A DNA stretch of 64,000 nt from Gossypium raimondii (Eukaryota > Streptophyta > Magnoliopsida > Malvales > Malvaceae). The notes under the pieces were generated by a model, which was not told the DNA's origin, did not search any database, and saw only the letters and a list, made by a program, of their open reading frames with translations. The translations under genes were made by a program, and so were the position numbers. This document shows, in pieces, positions 23,406-34,806 of this stretch (its first letter is position 1; each line of letters starts with the position of its first letter). The stretch spans positions 48,703,733 through 48,767,732 of the forward strand of contig NC_068571.1 in assembly GCF_025698545.1 (NCBI RefSeq), given 5' to 3'.

Positions 23406-26092
23406 AAATTTATAAGTAATCTATTGCATGAATGTTGGGTATAAATGCTTGACTTTGAAGGTGACTTCCAATTATCTTTCTAAGTTATCTATTTAAAACT
23501 TCAATCTTAAATTTGTTAAATTCAATTCCAATCTTTGTTTACGAGTAGTTCAAATTTTAGTATTTTTATAAAAATAAGAAATTTTAATTGTATGAAATAA
23601 AACAATAAAGATATAGTCAAATATATATACTATAATAAAGATTATCAAATGGCATGGACTAAGATTGAATTATTTTGAGGTTTAAGATTAATATGCACAT
23701 CAAGTGGAATAGTGACAAATTGTAAGTAATTATGGATGTCACACCCCGAAATGTTAAAGTTTAAGTTGAAATTGTGATTTTGGGTATTTATTTGAAAAGT
23801 TTACAAATTGAGCGGATTCTAGTAGAAATAAGAGGAATTGAGGACTAGTTGAGGAAAAGTTGGATTTCAACTTTGGTTTTGTTACATTTGAACTAGAAAT
23901 ATATCATAGTGGGAGACATGGTAATCGTGGATTTTTACACTTGGGTGTTGAATTTGAAATTAATGAAGGAAGTGCGGGAGTAGTATATAAGGGAGAGAGA
24001 GAGACATTATTCTTTGGGGTGGTTCTTTCATTTTTCTATTCTTTCTTCATCTTCTTCACTGGTTTGGTTATAAGAGAGAAAGATTAAGAAGCGGTCTGCA
24101 TGGAGGAAAGAAAATAAGGTTTGTGCATAAGTAACTGATGATTTATCAAGCTGATAAGCTTCTTAATCTTTTTGTGTTCATACATTTAAAGAAAAGAGAG
24201 AAAGTTAAGGATTTCAGTTAATTCATTGATTTTGTTTTGTATCGGGTAAATTTACGTGTAATCATTTTAAATGGCCTTTGCATGTAAAGGAATTATGGTT
24301 TTTATGATGATGAATTATCTTTGTTTGAATTCTGAATTGATTGTTATACTTTTTTGACTATTGAGGTTCATGTAGCAATGGAAAAGCTAAGTAGGTAGAC
24401 TTGGTGTCAACCTCCAGGTTAGTTCCAGCACTTAGGTCTTAAAGGATGTCTATTTATTTTTAGTATCATGTGCTGAGTATGTTTAACTTAGGTCTCAAAA
24501 GATGCGTGCTATGTCTTGACATGAAAATGTATGATTGGACGTAGGTTTATTCATGTGATATGGATGAAATGTTAACATAATATGTTTCATGTTTAAACAG
24601 TATATTGGTTGATTGTTTGTGTATGAAATACATGTGTATGAATTGTGCGGAGTAGTGGAGAGCTGTCAAAGTGTGTTTGAGATGGAAGACGGAGAATGAG
24701 AATTTGATATGTTATAAAGTTTGCCTCTAGTGTAGCATGTGAATGCAAATCGAGATTGGCAAATGACCCCAGTCTTATGGGGGAACACTTATGCATTCAA
24801 ATTAACAAGGAGGATTTTTAGAGGTCCGGTCGAACTATACAGAACCTGAATATTAATGATATTGGCTTTGCAGAGGTTTGGGCGGACTGTACGAAGAAAT
24901 GTGCGCACCAGTATACAAGAGCCCTTTATGGGACGTATGAAAACCCTTTATAGGTAGTAAAAGACTTTACAGAGTCAGATGCTTTAAGCCGTATAAATGA
25001 ATGCAAGTCTATGGTTATGGCATGAACCAGGGAGGTCCGCGAAATAGTTTACGGTTACGCATCTGTTAGAATCGCCTATAAGGCAAGATCCAATGGAGGT
25101 CCGCGAGATAATTCACGTATGCAAATTCGTGTTTATGTCCACAACTCTGTTTCCATAAATATGGAGTCTACTTAATAAATTCGCCAAAAATGAGTTTGTT
25201 TTTTGGTAATCTATGGTATGGTGCAACTCTAAAGGTACGAGCTATCTGTTTATGTGAGTCCATATATAAAATATATGACAGTTCGTTAAGGCTATCTCAT
25301 ATGTAAAATTTCACAGAAAAGGATTCACTTGTATGAATTCGCCTACATGTTATCTGTTTCTAAGAGCAGTTCACTAAGAATGGGCTATCTGTTTTTGCGA
25401 GACAGAGGCAGGATATGACAGTCCGCCAGAATGTTTACTTAATTGAGGTGAGTAGATTTCCACTTAATCTTTAATGGGGTCTTCTTTATGGATCCACAGT
25501 TATGTTTCACAAAGTATGAATATGCATCATTGGGTCTGAAACCAAAACCTATTTGGATCGTATTATGAATTTGAGCCCGTTAGGACAAGTTATTAATAGC
25601 AGTCCGCAAAAAGAACTATTCGCCAAGATTTGTCTTAATTGGTTATCTGGATTTATTAGTACAAATGTGCTATGGGGTTTATCTATAGGTTTTCTTTCAT
25701 AAGTTCCCAAGTAAGAATCCACGAAGAATAACTCTCAAGGAAATTGTTGCACAAGATTCTGCAAGGACAACTATTGAAGAAAGAATCCGCAAGTATTGTC
25801 CGCCAAAATATCAAATTTATATCGACCAATATTCGTGATTACCTATCTATGAACTCTCATAAGGGAAAGCCTTATATGGGCAAGACTGCGAGTAGTCCAG
25901 AATGTGTGCTCTCCTGATATCCATCGTTTGATCTGGATCTAATACAACCTAGCAAGCTGAATTGTTCTCAAAGAAGTACCAACTAAGTTAAACTGCCTGA
26001 ACTCAAGATTACACCAGCAAGATTGATGAAATGTTCTTGTACAAGAAAACATCATATATGAATTCAGATCCTTGAAGTATTAGCTTGTTAGC

Positions 26093-29008
26093 TGTAATGA
26101 CCCAAATTCAAGGTTATCGGAATAGTGGTTTCGTAACCACAAATCTGATTTAAAGATAAATTTATTTTAATATTTTTGCATGAATATTGATATGATAGGA
26201 AAATCGTATGAAAATATTGATAGAAAAATTTTACCGATTTAGTGGTTAGTTAGAAAAGAAATTATTGAAGAAATTGGGTAAAAATAAGGTATCGAGACTT
26301 TGATCTCAGAAACCGAGTCAAAAATAATTTTATAAATAATTATGAAATATTAGTAATATGATATAAAAATTTCGTTAGAAAATTTTAATGTTTGGATAGT
26401 CAATTACGTAAAAAGGACTAAATTGAAAACGTGTAAAAGTTACTAGAAGGATTAAATAACTCAATTGTTAAATGAGAATGGACATAAATTGAAAATAACC
26501 CCAAAAGGAGATATTTTGGGCGGCATACGCTGAGAAAAATCAGGAGAATTGAAGAATTAAGAGTAAAATTGGAATATTGCAAAAATTGCTTTAAAAGTTA
26601 GGACTAAAGTGGAATATCTAGAATTCTCTTCATATTTTCTGCATTCTCATCAGCCAAAAACGTCCTAAGGGTTTCTTCAAGCTGGTTTTTAATAATTTTT
26701 GCACCAAGTGAGTTAATCCTTGCCTTTTTCTTGTAATTTTTGTGTTTCTAAGACTTTTACAACTAGGTCCTATTACTAAATTCATTAGTTTTTGATTTTA
26801 TGAATGAATTTGAAAGTTTCTATGAATATGTGCTGGAATTTTATGATGAAATAGGATGAAATTGAAGCTTTAATTTGTTTATGAGATGATTTTATTAGGT
26901 AATTTCAATAGAAATTGATTTATAGGACCTAATTGTGAAAAATTTTGGAATTAAAGACTAGTATTAAAATTATGATTTTCAAAGCTTATAAAGTAGTTTA
27001 AAGTGATGGGATAAAGTGTTAATTGAGAAAAATCAGCTCAATTGAGAGGTTAATTGAGTAGGGATGAAATTATCATTTATTGAAAGTTTAGGGAAAAATG
27101 GTAATTAACATCATACACTAAAACAATTTTGGACAGCAGCAGTAGTCCAATTTTGAAAAATCACCAAAAATTGTAAATATCGAATTAGAGGATGAATAAA
27201 ATATGAAATTAAAGCTTATTGAGTCTAGTTTCTCATAGAAGAAATGGTTTAATCAATGGAATTGTAAATCATGAGATATAATAGATTTTGTGAGACAATG
27301 TTAGAATGAATTCGGGTTCCCCTGTTCTGACTTTGGAAAATCATTAAAAATTGTAAAAAAATGATTATGAGTTATAATTTATATTCTTAGAATCCTCAAT
27401 GAGTCTATTTTCAGATGAAACAAATGGAAACATCATCTGAATTCTGTACAATGAGATACTTAATTTTTAGTAAAGAATAAACTGTACTTATTGGCTAAAC
27501 CAAAAATTCTAAAAATTTTATGGTAAGAAAATATGTGAGTCTAGTTTCAGGGAAAATTAACGGATCTTAATTTGGAGTTCCGTAGCTCAAGATATAAATA
27601 ATTTAGTGACTGTGACTCAGTAAGAGAGCTTTGAATGCACTATAAATAATAATGGAATTTTAGAGAATGTTACATATGAACATGAAATGTATTAGATTAA
27701 TGATTAAATTTATTTATTTAGATCCGGAAAATTCAAATACGAAGCAAGATCGAGGAAAAGAAAAAGTTCGGGATTAGTAGATTTTTGGTTACGAACAAGT
27801 GTCGAGGTAAGTTCGTGTAACTTGAATTATATTCTTAAATGCTTGAAATGTTTGTTATTGTTGTGAATATGAGTTGTATGTTTATTATATGATAATTGAT
27901 GAAGTATTGATATACTTGATGAAAAGAGGAAATAAATCCTGGTTGAATGAAAGGAAAATTCGATGGATCTCTGAAAAGGAAGTGACGGTAAAAAGGATCT
28001 AGCCCGGACGAGTGATCCTATCCTGATATAGCCCTCCCGAAGAATATGTGGAAAATGGATTTAGCCCGGACGGGTAATCCGAATTAGGGTCTGAGTTTAG
28101 CCTAGACTGGTAATTCAGATCCAAGCTCATTAGAGTAATTGTCATTGCAGGGGATTTAGCCTGGACTGGTAATCCCGACAATACTCTGTGAGTTTATATT
28201 ACAGGATTTAGCTCGACCGGTAATCCATTGTAAGGATGAGGTTCGAGGGAGTGTGCTCTCTGAAATGGAAATGTGCACACATGAATATGAATTGACAGAC
28301 CCGAAATTGTACACTAAAGTGTACCTCTGAAAATCCATCGAAATTCCAAGTAGTTCAACGGGGTAAATATGGAAAAATAACAAGGAAATGGAAATCATGG
28401 TATTGATGAGCTCATCAATCATGGTATAAATTATTGATACATGGAAATTATTGGACTAATTTGAATGTTGAGTTTGTGCATGATAGGGGAATAATGTATG
28501 GAATGGGTGTATGAATGTTTATTACATTGTATGGAAAATATTAGGTAAGATTAATTCTTGTTACATGAGCTTACTAAGCACAAAGTGCTTACCCTGTTTC
28601 TTTTTCCCCTGTTTTGTAGTGTTAAGAGCTCGGAGGTCGGATTTAGTCGGAGACGCATCACACTATCAACCTCAAAATATCGGTATATAAAGAAACTTTA
28701 TTTTGGAAATCAATGGCATGTATAAGCTAGTAAAGTAGATGTTAATGTGGAATGAATGTATGGTTAGCCATTGGTATGGCTAACAAATTTTGGTTTTGGC
28801 ATGTGATGAGATTATCTTATGAATACAATAAATCTATCTTGAAAATATGTTGAAATGGATTGGTTGTGTTGGCTTGGTCTCGGTTTAAAATTTGCAGGGA
28901 GGATTAGATATTTATAAAGGGGTTATATTGAGTTTTAAAAAAAATCAGTAAAATCTGGTAATACCTCGTATCCTATTCCGGCGACGGATACGAGTAAGGG
29001 GTGTTACA
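26093..29008 (+). mobile_element. Solo LTR (inner, 2.9 kb), gypsy type
   Basis: Starts TGTAATGACC and ends GGGGTGTTACA, flanked by perfect 5-bp target duplications TTAGC (26088-26092 and 29009-29013). 2916 bp, no coding sequence. It shares many segments with the LTR at 40683-46415, for example GTATCGAGAC and TTTTGGACAGCAGCAGTAGT. The ends resemble LTRs of Tekay/Del-type chromoviruses, which is an inference. Confidence 0.92.
27995..28226. repeat. Five-copy interspersed hairpin array in the LTR
   Basis: Five related 23-26 bp units at 27995-28018, 28057-28080, 28092-28117, 28151-28176 and 28204-28226 share the core TTTAGCC(C/T)(G/A)GAC..GGTAAT. Each begins and ends with complementary bases: GGAT...ATCC, GGATT...AATCC, TGAGTT...AATTCA, GGGATT...AATCCC, GGATT...AATCC. 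Spacing between units is 10 to 40 bp. Confidence 0.85.
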
Positions 29009-29891
29009 TTAGCATTATGATGGCTTCAGGTATGGATCACTCACTAAGTTCAATTGAACTTACCAGTGTTTTGTCATGAATTGCAAGTATTATGTCGATT
29101 CAAGGATTCGATGAGGGATCAGGCCAGGATTTGCTGAGCTCATGCGACTTTCCTTATTTGATATAATATACATACAGCAGGGCGACCCAGAAACGAAGTC
29201 TCAGGGTCCGAGTTGAGTTGTAATTAAGTTTGGAAATTTTATATCAACTTTTAAAAGCAAGTAGCTATCTCAATATAGTAGAACTTCCGATGTAAATTGT
29301 TTTATACGGGTCTTAAAATTGTATTAAATTCCCTTGACGAAATAAATTACTTAACTAGGTTATAAATGGTTACTATTAATTTGATTCAACATGCGAGTCG
29401 TACTAAGATAAGCTTTTATAAATAAGAGTTAGTACTACATGACTTGAATTGGTGGTATTTTTTAAATGAACATATTAGGTAGATTTAGTAATGGAGTGTA
29501 GCACCTTGTAGTCCGAATCCGGCGATTGATTCAGGTTGGGGTGTTTTAATAGAACACTTTCCCAAGATTTTTCTTTTTGGGCCGTCTCCACATTAGTTTT
29601 AAGAAATGTCAAGTGTTACTTCACTACCAACCATAGTTGAAAATGAAAAGGGTTAGTTGTGACATTAGGACTTCATTGTACCATGGGTTTGGTCGACACA
29701 GAAATTTGGTGTTTAGTTCTTCCAATTTGGCATACATTTGTCTTTTTTATTTTTGAAATGTTATCCTTATATCCAAATTGAAAATACCATCACTTGTCGT
29801 CGCTAAAATGATAGTATGATTTTTTTATTGTTATTCCATCACACAATATGAAGCACATAGTGAATCATTTTCAACTAGTAATAAAATTACA

Positions 29892-30366
29892 GTAAAAAAC
29901 CTCTTCAGTTCCTTTCAATTTCAATCCCTCTAAAAAAAATTAGACCAATTTAATCCTTATCAATTTTGAAGGTGAAAAACTAAAGACAATTAAGCATGAC
30001 GTTAATGTCTTTCATCAATTGTACATAATTTTGATTGGCAAATCTAACAAATTTAGCCTTCAATGTTTCAATATTTTGTCAAATTGACTTTGGTTCTTAT
30101 AAATTCAACAAATTCAACCTCAATGTTTACACAATTACACAAATGTTGCGGGATAAATTTGTTAAATTAGGACCAAATTGACAAAATGTGTAAACTTTGA
30201 AGGTTAAATTTATTATTATACCAATAAAAATCATGATACTTTCGTGATCAATTGTCCTTATTTGCTCGCTTTCAAAATTAACAAGGATTAAATTGATTTG
30301 ATTTTATTACGAAGGACCAATTTGTTTAATTTCAAAATTGAGAGGGATTGGAGAGGTCTTTTTTAT
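29892..30366. mobile_element. Foldback MITE, unit A copy
   Basis: Long imperfect inverted repeat. TAAAAAACCTCTTCA at the left matches the reverse complement of GGAGAGGTCTTTTTTAT at the right, and pairing continues through CAATTTAATCCTT and TTTTGTCAAATTGAC to a short centre near 30110-30150. About 475 bp, no coding. The same element is at the corresponding place in unit B. Confidence 0.75.
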
Positions 30367-30601
30367 CTAATTATGTTAGCCAAATGTTTTAGGCTACTAA
30401 AAAGAATCTAGTTATGTCATTTTATGAGGGGATTAAAATATAATTAGACCAAAAGAAAATAATAGCATTACAGAAAAATTTTCATTTTGTATGCTATAAT
30501 TTTCTTTAAAAAAAAGCTCTCAACATGAGTTTTTTTCAACCCTTTTATTGAACTTCATCATGCATCAAATATAAAGCCATGCAAACTTTTTTTTTTATGC
30601 A

Positions 30602-33600
30602 TTATGCCCCTTGTTGTGTATAAGCCTTCTTTTCATCATCCATCTCTCCAACAATTATTTTCCAAAACCAATGATCCTTCCACACTTTTTCCATTTGTTC
30701 GATCGGCACATTGTTGGTCTCCGGCAACAAAAAGTACACAAATGCGGTCATCACCATGACCCATCCTCCAAAAAAGAAGAAAATCCCGGACTTGAAACGA
30801 CAAAGCATAGCTAGAAAAGATTGTGCAATGATGAATGTAAACAGAAATCCCATTGCCACTGTAATGCTTTGTCCTGCTGATCTAATCTCCAGTGGGAAAA
30901 TCTCACTAGGAACTAACCATCCTAATGGTCCCCATGACCATGCAAAACCAGCTACATATACACAAATTAAAGCTAAAACTAAATAAGCATACCCTTTGCT
31001 TAATCCACCATGATCCACTAACAAAATAGCCATAATTACTCCAATTGTTATTTGTGTCACAAGCATTTGAATTCCTCCTATCATAAACAAGGTCTTTCGA
31101 CCGAGTTTATCGACCACGAGTGCTGATATGAATGTCGCGGTAGTACCAACAAGGCCGGTCACGATTGCGGACATGAGTGAAGAACTTTCACCTTGGCCAA
31201 TGGTCCTAAATAGAATTGGTGCATAAAATGTGATGACATTAATGCCTGTTACTTGTTGGAAAAATGGTATAGCTATTGCCATTACTAGTTGAGGCCTATA
31301 TTTTCTTTGTATAATTTTTCGAAACGGGCAGTTGGTGGTTTTTGAAATCGAGCTTGCTTCGATGAGATCATCGAGTTCTGCTTGGACATCGGTGGTGCCG
31401 CGTATACGTTGCAACACGGTTTTGGCCTTATCAGGATTACTATTATTTTGAATTAAGCTGTTAGGTGTTTCGGGGAGGAGGATTGCTCCGATTGTTAGGA
31501 TTGAAGCCGGTAATGCGGCGAGTGCGAGGGAGATTCGCCAACCCCATCCACCTTTGATCTTTTCGGTGCCGAAGTTTATAATGTTAGCCGAAAGAACACC
31601 GAGGCCAACGCCGCATTGGAAGCCAATGTTCATTGCTCCTCTGTGTCTGGGAAGTGCCATTTCAGAGATATATAATGGGACTGACTATAAACCAAATGCA
31701 ACAAAGCAAAAACACAATTAGGTCCCAAAATATAAGCAAATTCAAAGAGAAGGTCTAATTATGGTTTTGATTCCTCTATAATACTAAAATTTGAGATTTA
31801 ATCTCTATTCTCTAATTTGACGTAGTTGTACACAATTTTTTTAACAATCTTAAACATTTCACATACATATAAAATTACTATTAGTTAAAAATATTTAATG
31901 AAATTTTCATGCTGCCCTCGCTATGTGACCAAATATAACCAAAAAAGCTTGATGTAATTATCCCTTTAATGGAAACAATTAACCCTGAATTGTCAATTTA
32001 GACAAATTAATAATACTATAAATGTATAGGACCAAATTATGAGGAGTTGGCCCCTTGGTTTAAATTAAGAAATTGTCATTAAGTCTTTCAAAATGTTCAG
32101 CTCTAAAAAAGTTTAGAAAATTTTAATTAAAACCTTTAAAATTTTCAAAATTTCTCATTGATTTTCTCAGAATTTTTAAAAATTTTAATTAGACCCCTTT
32201 TTAAAAAAATCTCATTTAATCCCTGAGATTCTCGAAAAATTTAATCAGACTTCTACAATTTTTGAAAACTTTAATTAGATCCCTCAAACTTATGCTAAAT
32301 TCCACCACTATTGACCCTCCTAAAAGTTTATAATTCCATTTTTGCCCTTTTGATAAAAAAAAACTCTGGATTTATCCTCTCCAAAAGCTTATAATTTTAT
32401 CTCGACCTGAAAATTTCTAGTTTCGTCTTTGAAATTATGCCAAATTAAATCTCAAAATTTAAGCATAATAGAGGGACTAAAACCATAATTAAACTGCAAA
32501 TATAACTATTGTGCATACCTGGTTTGCAAATCCAACTCCAACTCCTAGCAAGACACGACCGAGTATCAACATGTAGACGTTAACAGCCGCACCACCAAGG
32601 GCTGAACCAGCAAGGAATGCAGCTCCTCCTATAAGGATGGAGGGCTTGCGGCCAAAGGCTCCGGTCACCGGCGATGCCAAGAAAGACGAAATAAGACCAG
32701 CTATGTAGAGTGAGGACGTAAATGAAGTCAACAGTTGGCTGTCGAATTTGCAGTAATTGCTGATTTTGGTATCTTCTTTCATCTTTGTGTAAACTTTTGG
32801 GAAAAACTTCTTCAAAAATGGCTCCATCGACGTCACTCCACCTTTGTTACAACACAGCACATGCCTCCATAAGTTTGACTTTTCTTCAGTTGAAGTGTCA
32901 ATTTGTTTCGGTCTAATTGTAGTTTAACCCCTCAATTATATTAAATTTTGAGATTTAACCACTTTAATTTAAATCGATAGAATTCAACTAATAACAAATT
33001 TACATATCAATAAGAGGCTTAAAGCTGTAAAAGAATATCAAATCTGGCAACAACTACTACTAGCTGTGTTTTAAATTTGGTCCTACTTATCTATACTACT
33101 GGAAATTAACAAGTGACTCCCTGATTTGCCTTTTTTTTTTTTGACATGATAATATGATGGTCAAATTTTAATTTTGATCCTTATATTAAGTTAAAATTTG
33201 AAATTTAATATATATACTTTAATTTTTAGTACAATTTTATCTCTTTACTTTTATATTGTCATTAGTTAGTTTATATAGTTAATATTGTTAACTAAAACAT
33301 TAATGCCAATTTTTACCCTATAATTTTTCCAATCAAATAATTAACTCAACGCAAAGAGTGGGTTGAGCACCATACTCGTATTATTATAAAAGTAGAAGAT
33401 GAAATTAAATTATCAAAATTTCAACACAGCAGAGGGACTAAAACTTAATTAGACGATTTAAACTAAGTTTCATTAGCCTTAAATTCATAAAATAGTCACT
33501 GCTTTAACAAAAAGTTTCAGCCAATAATGAAGTTGTTCCAATCATTCTGTTTCAAGCAAAGCAAATGCCAAGAAGGTTATCCAGCTTATTGACAGTGTTT

Positions 33601-33935
33601 CAATGCCTATGTAGGCGATTACATCAACTTCAAAAGGATGCAATTTTTTCCCTTACTAGGACAATAGAGACTATATACAAGAGTAGAGAATAAGTGCACG
33701 AATTCGGAATGATCCAAATTGATTCATTTAACCCACTCGAGTTTAGATGAAATATAAAACAACATCTTGCATATTGATGTTAGATAGATAAAAGTAGAAA
33801 AGAACCTGAAATTCCAAGATCATAACCGAAGATGATTCCTCCTGTAGCAGCCATCATACATGAAACAAGTACAAGCAAAGTTAGCCTGCCATTGTATTGG
33901 CCACCTTCACTGGCTATAGCTAACCCAACTGCCAT
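30602..33935 (-). CDS. STP-type monosaccharide/H+ symporter (unit A, intact)
   Basis: Exons complement(join(30602..31684, 32519..32841, 33806..33935)) join in frame to 511 aa, the usual size for the family. It is a 12-helix major facilitator. N terminus [18 protein letters not shown], the sugar-porter GRK motif (GAFGRKPS), PETPNSL after helix 6, [14 protein letters not shown] in helix 7, DKLGRKTL, and [15 protein letters not shown] at helix 10-11. STP proteins import hexoses with protons across the plasma membrane. Which STP isoform this is cannot be settled by eye. All splice sites are GT-AG; the exon 2 acceptor is a less usual AAAG. It is transcribed away from the quinone oxidoreductase gene, sharing an 870-bp upstream region. 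Confidence 0.94.
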
Positions 33936-34806
33936 GGCTCAATTCCACCTAGTGAGAGAGATTTGAGATTTGAGATAATGGAGCAGACTTTGTTTGAATA
34001 TTGTGTTATAGAGCTAATAAATAAGACCAGACTGTACCGTCTTCTTTGACTCTTTTAATCTTCTTTAAAATGTAAGCTTCTGGTTTATGAGATTCACCAA
34101 AACGAGTGGATATAGGCACTCCACGCAAGCTTCAAAATAATGGTGATTCAGCACCCAACTCTTCTTCTAATTTGAGAGAGCTTAACAACATCTTGCCAAA
34201 TTTTGTTTGAATATTCACATTATCTCTCGTCTTAACCATGGAGAAGACAGCTTCCACCGGTATCCATATCAATGAGGAATTCAAAAATTCATTTAAGGGC
34301 TAAAATTTAAAGATTGAAAATATCAAACATAATTCTCTTCATTTGAAGGCAAATTACATTTTTATTATAAATTAATTTTAATTTAACCATTTTTATCAAT
34401 AGAATTCGCCCATGCCTAAACTAATTAAATAAACAGACCATATACAATGTAAATTTAAATTTGCTTAGCCTAACAAATGTAATACAGAAATTGTTTTATT
34501 TATATATTCAAAAATAGGAATATCAGTTTATATACAATAGATTAATCAATTTTCAAAGATAAAAATAGATAAAATTTTTAATAGAAAGATTAATTTTTTT
34601 TATCTAATGTATATCTATTTTTTAAATAAATACATTTAAGAATATCAAATGTGAATTTAGATTTAAGAATAGGACGAATTAAATCCATTTCAATTTTTGT
34701 GTGATTTAGGGTCGGGTCTAGACCTATCCATGTTTACTCACTTTGAAGACGATAGATATTTATGATTATGTAAGCTAAACAAGTCAAATTCGGAAACGTA
34801 AACCGA
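33936..34806. promoter_or_regulatory. Shared divergent promoter region, STP / QOR (unit A)
   Basis: 870 bp between the two start codons. It contains a small dispersed repeat, ATTTTTAATAGAAAGATTAATTTTTTT..TCTAATGTATATCT, near 34575-34620. Only the last 66 bp before the QOR ATG (34741-34806) survive in unit B. Regulatory sites are not identifiable by eye. Confidence 0.5.

Larger units (their letters stand above)
18650..23410 (+). mobile_element. Ty1/copia LTR retrotransposon, complete but decayed
   Basis: Bounded by identical 5-bp target duplications AAATT (18650-18654 and 23406-23410). 5' LTR 18655-18989, 3' LTR 23066-23405. A primer-binding site TGGTATCAGAGC (18993-19004), complementary to the initiator-Met tRNA 3' end, follows the 5' LTR. 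A purine-rich tract (AAGGTGGAGAT, 23055-23065) precedes the 3' LTR. Between them the order is gag, protease, integrase, reverse transcriptase, RNase H, as in copia elements. Many stops and frameshifts make it non-autonomous. The two LTRs differ at very roughly two to three dozen positions by eye, so it is not a recent insertion. Confidence 0.93.
23737..29548 (+). mobile_element. Large solo LTR (outer), split by a second LTR
   Basis: Starts TGTCACACCCCG and ends GGGGTGTTTTA. Flanks are ATGGA (23732-23736) and ATAGA (29549-29553), a 5-bp target duplication with one mutation. Unit B, near 38600, has the uninterrupted sequence ATGGACCACTTT, which is the empty site. Without the inner LTR the unit is about 2.9 kb. 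It has an internal TATA-like AGTATATAAGGG (about 23980) and a region (24800-25900) full of degenerate GGTCCGC / CGCGARATA words. No gag or pol is visible, so a solo LTR is the simplest reading. Confidence 0.8.

Noticed and set aside
23860-24087. 75-codon frame in the outer LTR
   Set aside because: Lies across the LTR's own TATA-like site and leader; no similarity to gag or pol.
27995-28226. CRISPR-like array
   Set aside because: Units are diverged hairpins with uneven spacing inside a plant LTR; no cas genes and a eukaryotic context.
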